11,826 nucleotides of DNA. It comes from Bacteroidota bacterium. Its GTDB lineage: Bacteria > Bacteroidota > Bacteroidia > Bacteroidales > Prolixibacteraceae. Below the pieces are notes generated by a model. The model had not been told where the DNA came from and searched no databases. It worked only from the letters and a program-made list of their open reading frames with translations. This document shows positions 1 to 6,546 of this stretch, in pieces. A program made the translations under genes and the position numbers. The stretch is from the NCBI GenBank assembly GCA_030695265.1, contig JAUYTA010000023.1:1-11826 (forward strand), given 5' to 3'. Within the stretch, counting starts at the first letter, position 1, and each line of letters starts with the position of its first letter.

Positions 1-957
1 CCGCACACTGGCACAAATCAGGCAGATGGGCGTTCCGTTGCCCAGCTCAACTTTAGAGTCGTGGGTAAAGTTGGGCGCTGAATTAATACGACCGCTCTAC
101 GCAGTTCACCGGCTTTATGTTTTCAGGGAAATTTACCAAATCATTGATGAATCGCCCATGAAAGTGCAGGATCGGGATAAACTGGGGGCATGCCACCAGG
201 GATACATGTGGGTAAGGTATGCGCCATTGTCAAAATCGGTACTCTTCGAATATTATAAAAGCCGCTCAACCAAAGGGCCGATCGACGATTTGACGACCTT
301 CACCGGTTATATTCAAACCGATGGTTACTCCGGATATACCTATCTGGCATCACTGCAAGGCATCACGCACCTCTCGTGCTGGGCACACGCGCGCCGTTAC
401 TTCGACAAGGCACTTGGGAACGACCAGCAAAGGGCATCGCATGTGATGAAACTGATTCAATTGCTGTATGCCATCGAGGCACTTGCCCGTGAAGCCGAAA
501 TGTCGCATGGGCAGCGGCACGCTTTGCGATTGGATAAAGCGTTGCCCATCATTAACGAGATTGGCGGGTATATCCAGCAAGAGCGGGAAAAAGTCACGCC
601 CAAAAGTCCGATAAGGCAAGCTTTTGAATATTGCGCCAACCGGTGGGTCAGCCTGCAGAACTATCTGACCAACGGAATGCTCGAGATTGACAGCAATCTT
701 GTGGAGAACTCAATCCGCCCGCTGGCACTGGGACGAAAGAATTATCTGTTTGCCGGTTCTCACGATGCGGCTAAAGATATTGCCATGTTCTACAGCTTTT
801 TTGCTACCTGCACCAAAAACAACATCGACCCACAGAAATGGCTAAGCTACGTGATCCAAAACATCAACGACACCAAAACTTCAAAAGTCAAAGATCTGCT
901 GCCCCAATTTATCGACAAAAATCGTATCCTGTAATTTGGACTTGCTGGGGTGAATAC
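1..957 (+). mobile_element. IS66-family insertion sequence, 3' part with candidate right end
   Basis: The left part of the element lies outside the window; only the 3' portion of its DDE transposase gene is present. The transposase stops at 934, and IS66 elements normally end a few tens of bases after this gene. A segment ending in GGGGTGAATAC finishes at 957, so the reverse-complement terminus would begin GTATTCACCCC, starting with GT as IS66 ends commonly do. The next 8 bases (gattaaaa) would then be the target duplication copy. The exact boundary is inference, because the left end needed to confirm the inverted repeat and the 8-bp duplication is not visible. No accessory tnpA/tnpB genes are visible here; they would lie upstream in a complete element. 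Confidence 0.55.
2..934 (+). CDS. tnpC: IS66 family transposase TnpC (5' truncated by window edge)
   Basis: This is the catalytic transposase of an IS66-type element, which cuts and joins DNA at the element ends by DDE chemistry. The frame is open from base 2, so the true start is upstream; the methionine at base 26 is internal. Counting from that Met, the acidic triad is visible: D41 in IIDESPMKV, D99 in IQTDGYSGY and E227 in NLVENSIRPLALGRKNY. The family CWAHARR motif sits at residues 118-124. The protein ends with the usual IS66 C-terminal domain (AMFYSFFATC near 253-262, then DPQKWLSYVI). About 310 residues are visible of the roughly 450-530 typical for the family. The visible part shows no frameshift or stop, so the gene may be functional. 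Family assignment is very secure. Confidence 0.95.
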   Translation, partial: RTLAQIRQMGVPLPSSTLESWVKLGAELIRPLYAVHRLYVFREIYQIIDESPMKVQDRDKLGACHQGYMWVRYAPLSKSVLFEYYKSRSTKGPIDDLTTFTGYIQTDGYSGYTYLASLQGITHLSCWAHARRYFDKALGNDQQRASHVMKLIQLLYAIEALAREAEMSHGQRHALRLDKALPIINEIGGYIQQEREKVTPKSPIRQAFEYCANRWVSLQNYLTNGMLEIDSNLVENSIRPLALGRKNYLFAGSHDAAKDIAMFYSFFATCTKNNIDPQKWLSYVIQNINDTKTSKVKDLLPQFIDKNRIL

Positions 958-1013
958 GATTAAAAAAAGAAAGAATAAAAGCTTGCTTAGAACAGCAAAA
1001 TACCCGGCTTTCG

Positions 1014-1046
1014 TTGCTTCGTTGGAAGTAAATCTTTCTAATTTAG
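1014..1046 (+). promoter_or_regulatory. Candidate Bacteroidota promoter for the esterase gene
   Basis: A TTG at 1014-1016 (-33-like) is followed after 22 bases by TAATTTAG at 1039-1046, which matches the Bacteroidota -7 consensus TAnnTTTG at 5 of 6 fixed positions. The start codon at 1064 would follow a short leader. This is weak motif evidence only. Confidence 0.3.
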
Positions 1047-1063
1047 CCGTATAAAAATAGTGT

Positions 1064-2332
1064 ATGAAAAAAAACACCTTACTGCTAATTCTTTTGCTTG
1101 GATTGATTAGTATTCAGGTTTCAGGCAAATGGTTTCAGCAAAAAAACATATACAGCAAAGCGTTGAAGCAGGAAAAGACTTACTATGTTGGATTGCCGCA
1201 GGGCTACAACGCCGCTGACGCATCAAAAAAATACCCGGTTATTGTATTTCTGCATGGCGCTTCAACTACAGCAACCGAAATGGTCAATACGCTCGAACCA
1301 TTTCTTGAAAACTTTTTCACGAAAATCCTCTTTGATAAACTTTTCAAGGTAATTTTTATCATTCCTGATGGATCTTGTGAACCGTACAAAGGGAGTTTTT
1401 ATACCAATTCGTTGCTTTATGGAAATTACGAAGATTATATCGTTGCCGATTTGATGGAAGAGGTTGAAAGTAAGTACAATACCTACAATCGAAGAGAGAA
1501 ATGGAGCATAATGGGCCATTCGATGGGTGGTTTCGGCGCCATGAAAATTGCCATGAAATATCCTGAAGAATTTATCGGAGTATCTGCACTAAGCGGACCT
1601 CTCAACATTACCTACATCGACGATTTGTTGCCTGAAATACGCGCTGAACATGGATCTGCTGCGCCCTACGATTTCACTTATTCGGGCAATGTCACAAAGT
1701 TAATTTATTCGATGGCAGGCGCCTTTTCACCCAATCCGGGAGCTGATCCGCCCATTCTGTTTCCGTTAAATTCTGAAGGAAATACCGAACAATCTGTATT
1801 GGATTTGTGGGAGCAACACAATCCAATCAACTTAATCAGGAATTGGAAAGGAAATCCGGAGATGGCCATTCACACGTATTGTGGCGAACTCGATGAATTT
1901 AAGCTGGCAAAGCCAAACCAAATGTTTTCAGACACTTTGGCCAAATACAATCTTCCGCACACCTACCGGCAGGATCCCAATGGAGATCACACAACCAGCT
2001 TGTTTGCCAGTTTGCCGCAAGGAATCAACTTTTTATATCAGGTAATGGATACTGCCCAAATCAGGAATTATACTTTTGCTGATGGAATCACATCGGTAAA
2101 TTCATACACCATTTATCCAAATCCGGCGAACGAAATGTTCTTCGTTTCATGCGACAATAAAAGTATCGGGCAAATCAGTGTATTCAATCTTTCGGGTCAA
2201 AAGTTATTGCAGATTGACCATCCGATTGTTGGAAAAGTCATTAATATTGGTAAATTGGGCAGTGGAATATACCTGGTATCGCTGAAGGATTTGAAGGGAA
2301 AAACATCAACATTGCGACTGATAAAGAAATAA
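1064..2332 (+). CDS. Secreted alpha/beta-hydrolase esterase with T9SS type A C-terminal sorting domain
   Basis: A 422-residue exported hydrolase. Residues 1-20 form a signal peptide. Residues ~30-330 are an alpha/beta-hydrolase of the esterase D / feruloyl-esterase-like group: an oxyanion-type FLHG at 62-65, nucleophile Ser153 in GHSMGG, probable acid Asp277 in CGELDEF and probable His309 in NGDH. Residues ~345-422 are a Por secretion-system sorting domain, recognised by YTIYPNPANEMFF at 348-360, GSGIYLVSL and a basic C-terminus (LRLIKK). The domain directs the protein through the outer membrane by the type IX system, after which it is normally cleaved and the protein is surface-attached or released. 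The likely role is removing acyl or phenolic ester groups from extracellular polysaccharide, but the substrate is inferred. It follows the IS66 remnant by about 100 bp and reads in the same direction as the small ORF and lipoprotein downstream. Confidence 0.88.
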   Translation: MKKNTLLLILLLGLISIQVSGKWFQQKNIYSKALKQEKTYYVGLPQGYNAADASKKYPVIVFLHGASTTATEMVNTLEPFLENFFTKILFDKLFKVIFIIPDGSCEPYKGSFYTNSLLYGNYEDYIVADLMEEVESKYNTYNRREKWSIMGHSMGGFGAMKIAMKYPEEFIGVSALSGPLNITYIDDLLPEIRAEHGSAAPYDFTYSGNVTKLIYSMAGAFSPNPGADPPILFPLNSEGNTEQSVLDLWEQHNPINLIRNWKGNPEMAIHTYCGELDEFKLAKPNQMFSDTLAKYNLPHTYRQDPNGDHTTSLFASLPQGINFLYQVMDTAQIRNYTFADGITSVNSYTIYPNPANEMFFVSCDNKSIGQISVFNLSGQKLLQIDHPIVGKVINIGKLGSGIYLVSLKDLKGKTSTLRLIKK

Positions 2333-2343
2333 AATAGTTACCA

Positions 2344-2469
2344 ATGAGAAAAATAATTTTAAGTATGGCTGCATTGATAGTTGGTCAGGCGTTTGTTGAA
2401 GCGCAGGAAAATATTCTTCACCTGCTGTGGGAGCAGGATCAGTTTTTTGAGAAGTATTTGAAGAAATGA
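2344..2469 (+). CDS. 41-residue ORF: signal peptide plus short tail, probable 5' remnant of an exported protein
   Basis: The ORF starts 11 bases after the esterase stop and encodes MRKIILSMAALIVGQAFVEA, a convincing Bacteroidota signal peptide (basic n-region, hydrophobic core, AxA-like site VEA), followed by only about 20 residues containing LWEQDQFFEKYLKK. No mature domain follows, and I found no continuation in other frames through to the lipoprotein start at 2530. It is most simply the 5' stub of a decayed exported-protein gene. A genuine small secreted peptide cannot be excluded. Because a beta-barrel 3' stub lies 1 kb downstream on the same strand (3533-3700), the two could be ends of one interrupted gene, but nothing in the sequence proves this. 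Confidence 0.45.
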   Translation: MRKIILSMAALIVGQAFVEAQENILHLLWEQDQFFEKYLKK

Positions 2470-2529
2470 CAACGCAACCTAACAGTTCTTTTCTGCATCT
2501 TTACAGATAAACCCAGCTAAAAAAACCAA

Positions 2530-3534
2530 ATGAGAAGTACTTTCCTGTTCATTTGCTTTGCTCTATTCCTCTTTTCCTGCAAAAAAGATGGATTAACCTA
2601 CAAAGAGTTTGCCCCAATTAATTTTGATGTTTCTGAACGTATTCTGGAAGGAGAAAAGGTTGCGTGTGTTGATTTTGATGCTGACGGGAATGCATGGATT
2701 GGTGCAGGTTCCAGCCTTGTTTTTTACGACGGAAACAGAACGAAAAGCTATGAAGTAGGTTCTGAAATCCGGGATCTTTCGGTTGGACTTGATGGAAAAG
2801 TCTGGATTGCAACAAAAGACCGCGGACTGGCTTTATTTTCAAATGGGAAGTTTACCTATTATACAATGCAGAACTCCGGCCTTCCCCGCGATTATATTAT
2901 TGCTGTTGAAGCTGCACCCGATGGCAGCGTTTGGTTCAGCAGTTCGGCACACATGCTTGGTGGATTAATGCATTTCGACGGTAAAAAGTTTGAGTTGTTT
3001 ACTCCCGAAAATTCGGACATTAACCAGAATTTGATTATTGATTTGAAAGTTGATAAAAACGGCGATGTCTTTTTTTCAACGGAAGGGACCGTCACAGAGA
3101 CAAAAGTATTTATGATCGACAAACGCAAAAACATAATACCTCTTGGCGGAGATGCTTCATTTTATTGGATAAGCGCACTTGATGTCAATTCAAAATCGGA
3201 AGCAGTAATTGCAACCGACCATTCTTTGTCGTCGTGTATGGGATGTTACACCAACGATTTGGAAATTTTCAGGAATGGAAAGTGGGACAAAATTGAAACT
3301 GAATTTGAATTGGATTTTTTTAACCGGATGTTTGTGGATAAACGTGATTTTATCTGGGTACAGGGAAGCATAAAGGGTGATTACCAAAGTTATTTTGTTT
3401 ATGACGGACGCAAATGGCACCGGTCGAAAAAGGATCAGTTACCCGATGCGTTTATTTATTCGGTAAAAGTTGATCCGCACAACAGCATCTGGTTTTGCAC
3501 CAGCGATGGAATCTACATTCTAAACCAATCATAA
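2530..3534 (+). CDS. Lipoprotein with seven-bladed beta-propeller of two-component-regulator (Reg_prop) type
   Basis: A 334-residue protein with a lipoprotein signal: hydrophobic residues 3-15 and lipobox LFSC with Cys17, followed by KKDG. The rest is built of about seven repeats, each marked by an aromatic/hydrophobic blade strand near residues 53-57 (GNAWI), 89-93 (GKVWI), 132-136 (GSVWF), 178-182 (GDVFF), ~223-228 (SEAVIA), 273-277 (DFIWV) and 318-322 (NSIWF), spaced 36-50 residues apart. This is the pattern of the propeller sensor half of Bacteroidetes hybrid two-component systems (e.g. the periplasmic domain of HTCS proteins). Here it stands alone, without membrane helix, kinase or DNA-binding domain, so signalling is not expected without a partner. 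It may bind glycan or protein ligands. A CMGC pair (Cys236/Cys239) inside the fifth blade could form a disulfide or bind metal. Start choice is fixed by the lipobox distance. Confidence 0.8.
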   Translation: MRSTFLFICFALFLFSCKKDGLTYKEFAPINFDVSERILEGEKVACVDFDADGNAWIGAGSSLVFYDGNRTKSYEVGSEIRDLSVGLDGKVWIATKDRGLALFSNGKFTYYTMQNSGLPRDYIIAVEAAPDGSVWFSSSAHMLGGLMHFDGKKFELFTPENSDINQNLIIDLKVDKNGDVFFSTEGTVTETKVFMIDKRKNIIPLGGDASFYWISALDVNSKSEAVIATDHSLSSCMGCYTNDLEIFRNGKWDKIETEFELDFFNRMFVDKRDFIWVQGSIKGDYQSYFVYDGRKWHRSKKDQLPDAFIYSVKVDPHNSIWFCTSDGIYILNQS

Positions 3535-3700
3535 CGTCAGCATTCCGGTTGGTCTTCAGGTAAATCCTTTCTGCCAGTTGCCCAAACTATATTTAACCGC
3601 CGAGTACAATCCGATGATCGATATTTTGGGTGATGAATTGGAAATAACCAACACATTGTCGGTTGGATTCAGATATGTTTTTAGTAAAAAAAATAAATAA
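3524..3700 (+). pseudogene. C-terminal remnant of an outer-membrane beta-barrel protein
   Basis: A frame different from the lipoprotein gene is open from 3524 to a stop at 3698-3700 (the preceding codon 3521-3523 is a stop) and has no proper start. From 3533 it reads 55 codons with clear barrel character: alternating strands such as NVSIPVGLQVNPF, KLYLTAEYNPMIDIL and, at the end, TNTLSVGFRYVF followed by SKKNK. A final amphipathic strand ending in aromatic residues is typical of outer-membrane barrels (the BAM recognition signal). The reading overlaps the last two bases of the propeller gene. I conclude that the 5' part of a barrel gene was deleted or replaced and the 3' end survived. The family of the lost protein is not identifiable. 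Confidence 0.6.
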
Positions 3701-3833
3701 TCAACGGCCAATTATCATATTTCTTTTATCAGAGATTTCAACTTATCTTTTTGCTCTTTAACTTTTAGTGTGGGTAAACGGAAAGCACATTTTCCCACGT
3801 TGTAGCACACTGATGATTTACAAACAAAAAAAG

Positions 3834-3894
3834 ACCACAGATTCCACAAATCTTCACAGATTAAAAATCTGTGTCAATCTGCGAAATCTGTGGT
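3834..3894. repeat. 61-bp near-palindrome of CACAGATT-like units
   Basis: The left arm 3834-3862 and right arm 3866-3894 are inverted copies matching at 23 of 29 positions, with a 3-base AAA loop. The outer 10 bases of each arm (ACCACAGATT / AATCTGTGGT) and the inner 7-8 match perfectly. Each arm is itself three imperfect ~10-base direct repeats (CACAGATT, CACAAATC, CACAGATT). It lies 91 bases before the GH95 start codon. I read it as a dispersed intergenic palindromic repeat (MITE- or REP-like). It could also form a transcript hairpin in the GH95 leader, although no U-tract follows. Confidence 0.7.
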
Positions 3895-3984
3895 GAAAAG
3901 ATATGCCCTCAAAAAATAAAATCCTGCAGTGGTTTTCCCTGAAAAAGCGTTTTCTTTGGGTATCTAAATTCAAACCCAACGATC

Positions 3985-6387
3985 ATGAAGAAATCTTTTA
4001 TTCTGCTGACTTTTATTCTGATACTGGCCGGTGTCGATCTTTGTCAGGCTCAATCAACCAACACGCTTTGGTACAGTAAACCCGCCCAATATTTCGAGGA
4101 GAGTCTCGTGCTGGGAAACGGTAAAATGGGCGCTTCTGTTTTCGGAGGTGTCCAATCCGATCAGATTTACCTGAACGATGCCACACTCTGGTCGGGTGGA
4201 CCCGTGGATGCCAATATGAATCCCGAAGCCTGGAAAAATATTCCGGCCATTCGCGAAGCCTTGAAAAACGAAAATTACAAACTGGCCGATGAGCTTCAGA
4301 AAAAACTTCAGGGTCGCTTTTCACAATCATATGCGCCACTTGGGTCGCTTTTCCTTGAATTCAAACATGAAGGTGAGCCGCAGAATTATCACCGGGAACT
4401 AAATATTTCGGAAGCCATTTCGAAAGTCAGTTACGAGATAGACGGCGTTAAGTTTACCCGCGAATATTTTATTTCGTATCCCGATCAGTTGATGGTGATC
4501 AAACTTACCAGCAGTCAAAAGGGCGCATTAAACTTCGGGGTGAAATTTGAAAGTCAGTTAAAAAATACAGTTGCCATCTCCGATAATATCCTGAAAGCAA
4601 AAGGTCAGGCGCCCGTTCATGCCGAACCGAATTATCGCGGCAATAAGCCTGATGCCGTGGTTTTTGATGAAAATGGGGGAACCCGGTTTTCGACACAAGT
4701 CAGGATAAAAAATATGGATGGAAATCTTACCGGCAACGATCAATCTGTTGGACTTTCAGGAGGAACCGAAGCCCTGGTTTTTGTTTCGATCGCCACCAGT
4801 TTTAACGGGTTCGATAAAAATCCGGCAACAAACGGGTTAAACGCTGAGTTGATTGCCGAAAATCAGTTGAAAAAGGCATTTCCGAAATCATTTGAAAAAC
4901 TCAGAAAGTCGCATCTTGCCGATTTTCAGAAATATTTTAGCCGTGTCAGCCTGAACCTTGGCAAAACGGATGCACCCGATTTACCCACCGATGAACGGTT
5001 GAGGCGATATGCAGAAGGCAAAGAAGACAAGAACCTGGAAGTGCTCTATTTTCAGTTTGGCCGTTATTTGCTGATCAGCAGCTCGCGTACGCCGGGCGTT
5101 CCTGCCAATTTACAGGGAATTTGGAACCCGCACATTCGTCCGCCATGGAGCAGCAATTACACCACCAACATCAATGCGGAAGAAAATTACTGGCTGGCCG
5201 AAAATACCAATTTGTCGGAAATGCACCGGCCACTGCTTACTTTTATAAAAAATCTGGAAACAACCGGAAAAGTAACCGCCAAAACTTTTTATGGTGTGAA
5301 TGGCTGGGCAGCTTGCCATAACTCGGATATTTGGGCAATGAGCAACCCGGTTGGCGAATTTGGTCAGGGCGATCCGGTATGGGCGAATTGGAACATGGGT
5401 GGCACCTGGCTGAGCACTCATTTGTGGGAACATTACCAATTTACACGCGACAAAAAATTCCTGAAGGATGAAGCTTATGAACTCATGAAAGGGGCAGCTT
5501 TGTTCTGTCTGGAATGGATGGTGGAAGATAAAAACGGCAAACTGATTACCTCGCCATCCACTTCGCCTGAAAATAAATACCTTACCCCCGAAGGCTATGC
5601 CGGTGCAACTTTGTATGGCGCAACAGCAGATCTGGCAATGATTCGCGAATGTTTTCAGCAAACGGTTGAGGCTTCGAAAGTATTGAATCTGGATGCTGAT
5701 TTCAGGAATAAACTGGAGGTGGCTTTGGCGAAACTTTATCCGTATCAGATTGGTAAAAAAGGCAATCTTCAGGAATGGTATTACGATTGGGAAGATCAGG
5801 ATCCGCAACATCGGCATCAGTCGCATTTGTTCGGACTTTTCCCCGGAAATCATATTACACCTGCAACGACTCCTGAACTGGCCAATGCCTGCCGGGAAAC
5901 ACTTGAAATAAAAGGCGATGAAACAACAGGTTGGTCGAAAGGCTGGCGGATCAACCTTTGGGCAAGGCTTTGGGACGGAAATCGCGCCTATAAAATGTAC
6001 CGCGAATTGCTGAAATATGTCGAACCCGATGGCGTTAAAACCGATTACGCAAGGGGAGGAGGGACCTATCCCAACTTGTTCGATGCCCATCCGCCATTTC
6101 AAATTGATGGTAATTTTGGCGGTGCCGCTGCTGTTGCCGAGATGCTGTTACAGTCAACAGAACACGAAATCCGGTTGCTTCCTGCATTGCCCGACGCATG
6201 GGAGAGTGGTTCGGTAAAAGGAATTTGTGCCCGTGGTGGTTTCGAAGTTGCGATGGAATGGAACAACAAGACCATTAAAAAACTCAGTATTTACGCCAGA
6301 AAATCAGGCAAAACAAAACTTTATTACGGTAACGAACAAAAGGACATTGCCCTGAAAAAAGGACAGACCATAGAATTGAACTGGTAA
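3985..6387 (+). CDS. GH95 family glycoside hydrolase (alpha-L-fucosidase / alpha-L-galactosidase)
   Basis: An 800-residue exported exo-glycosidase, full length for the family. Residues 1-22 form a signal peptide with a signal peptidase I site after CQA. An N-terminal beta-sandwich domain (LWYSKPAQYFEESLVLGNGKMG at ~28-49, LNDATLWSGGP at 63-73) precedes an (alpha/alpha)6 catalytic barrel (~330-710) and a C-terminal beta domain. Residues matching the catalytic set of Bifidobacterium bifidum AfcA are present: N395 and N397 (TTNINAEENYW), E529 (SPSTSPEN, the acid) and D708 (HPPFQIDGNFGG). AfcA His419, two residues before the first Asn, is Thr393 here. Thr at that position is associated with alpha-L-galactosidase activity in the Bacteroides ovatus GH95 enzyme, so terminal L-Gal rather than L-Fuc may be the substrate. 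The gene is convergent with the GH97 gene. No SusC/SusD genes are adjacent in the window. Family certain, substrate uncertain. Confidence 0.95.
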   Translation: MKKSFILLTFILILAGVDLCQAQSTNTLWYSKPAQYFEESLVLGNGKMGASVFGGVQSDQIYLNDATLWSGGPVDANMNPEAWKNIPAIREALKNENYKLADELQKKLQGRFSQSYAPLGSLFLEFKHEGEPQNYHRELNISEAISKVSYEIDGVKFTREYFISYPDQLMVIKLTSSQKGALNFGVKFESQLKNTVAISDNILKAKGQAPVHAEPNYRGNKPDAVVFDENGGTRFSTQVRIKNMDGNLTGNDQSVGLSGGTEALVFVSIATSFNGFDKNPATNGLNAELIAENQLKKAFPKSFEKLRKSHLADFQKYFSRVSLNLGKTDAPDLPTDERLRRYAEGKEDKNLEVLYFQFGRYLLISSSRTPGVPANLQGIWNPHIRPPWSSNYTTNINAEENYWLAENTNLSEMHRPLLTFIKNLETTGKVTAKTFYGVNGWAACHNSDIWAMSNPVGEFGQGDPVWANWNMGGTWLSTHLWEHYQFTRDKKFLKDEAYELMKGAALFCLEWMVEDKNGKLITSPSTSPENKYLTPEGYAGATLYGATADLAMIRECFQQTVEASKVLNLDADFRNKLEVALAKLYPYQIGKKGNLQEWYYDWEDQDPQHRHQSHLFGLFPGNHITPATTPELANACRETLEIKGDETTGWSKGWRINLWARLWDGNRAYKMYRELLKYVEPDGVKTDYARGGGTYPNLFDAHPPFQIDGNFGGAAAVAEMLLQSTEHEIRLLPALPDAWESGSVKGICARGGFEVAMEWNNKTIKKLSIYARKSGKTKLYYGNEQKDIALKKGQTIELNW

Positions 6388-6433
6388 AAGCAAAATGATT
6401 GTTGATCTAAGTAATCCTATGAATTTATATTTC

Positions 6434-6523
6434 CAAACTCACCCCATCGTCAGCAAGCTGACTTTTCCCCTCTCTTTAAAAAAGAGAGGGGGAAGGCCGC
6501 CTGCGGCCTTTGGGGTGAGTTTG
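6434..6523. repeat. 90-bp cloverleaf-like palindromic element between convergent GH genes
   Basis: A perfect 13-bp outer stem (6434-6446 CAAACTCACCCCA with 6511-6523) encloses three further perfect hairpins: 6449-6462 (6-bp arms GTCAGC/GCTGAC, loop AA), 6467-6491 (11-bp arms CCCCTCTCTTT/AAAGAGAGGGG, loop AAA) and 6493-6510 (8-bp arms AAGGCCGC/GCGGCCTT, loop CT). Only 2, 4, 1 and 0 unpaired bases separate them, so the whole folds as a compact four-way junction. It lies between the GH95 stop (6387) and GH97 stop (6547), the usual niche of dispersed extragenic palindromes. It may act as a two-way transcription barrier, with T-rich DNA following on the plus side. It contains no coding potential. 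Confidence 0.8.
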
Positions 6524-6546
6524 AAGTTTTAATTTTATTTTTCTGG

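Noticed and set aside
3834..3894. Possible CRISPR-like repeat because of repeated CACAGATT units
   Set aside because: The units are adjacent and arranged as an inverted pair, without unique spacers of constant length; it is a palindromic repeat, not a CRISPR array.
5110..6102. 330-codon minus-strand ORF
   Set aside because: It lies wholly inside the GH95 gene, whose family motifs are continuous in the plus frame. The minus translation shows no domain-like pattern.
6467..6491. Simple rho-independent terminator of GH95
   Set aside because: The 11-bp hairpin lacks a U-tract on its 3' side (GGAAGG follows) and is only one arm of the larger cloverleaf element.
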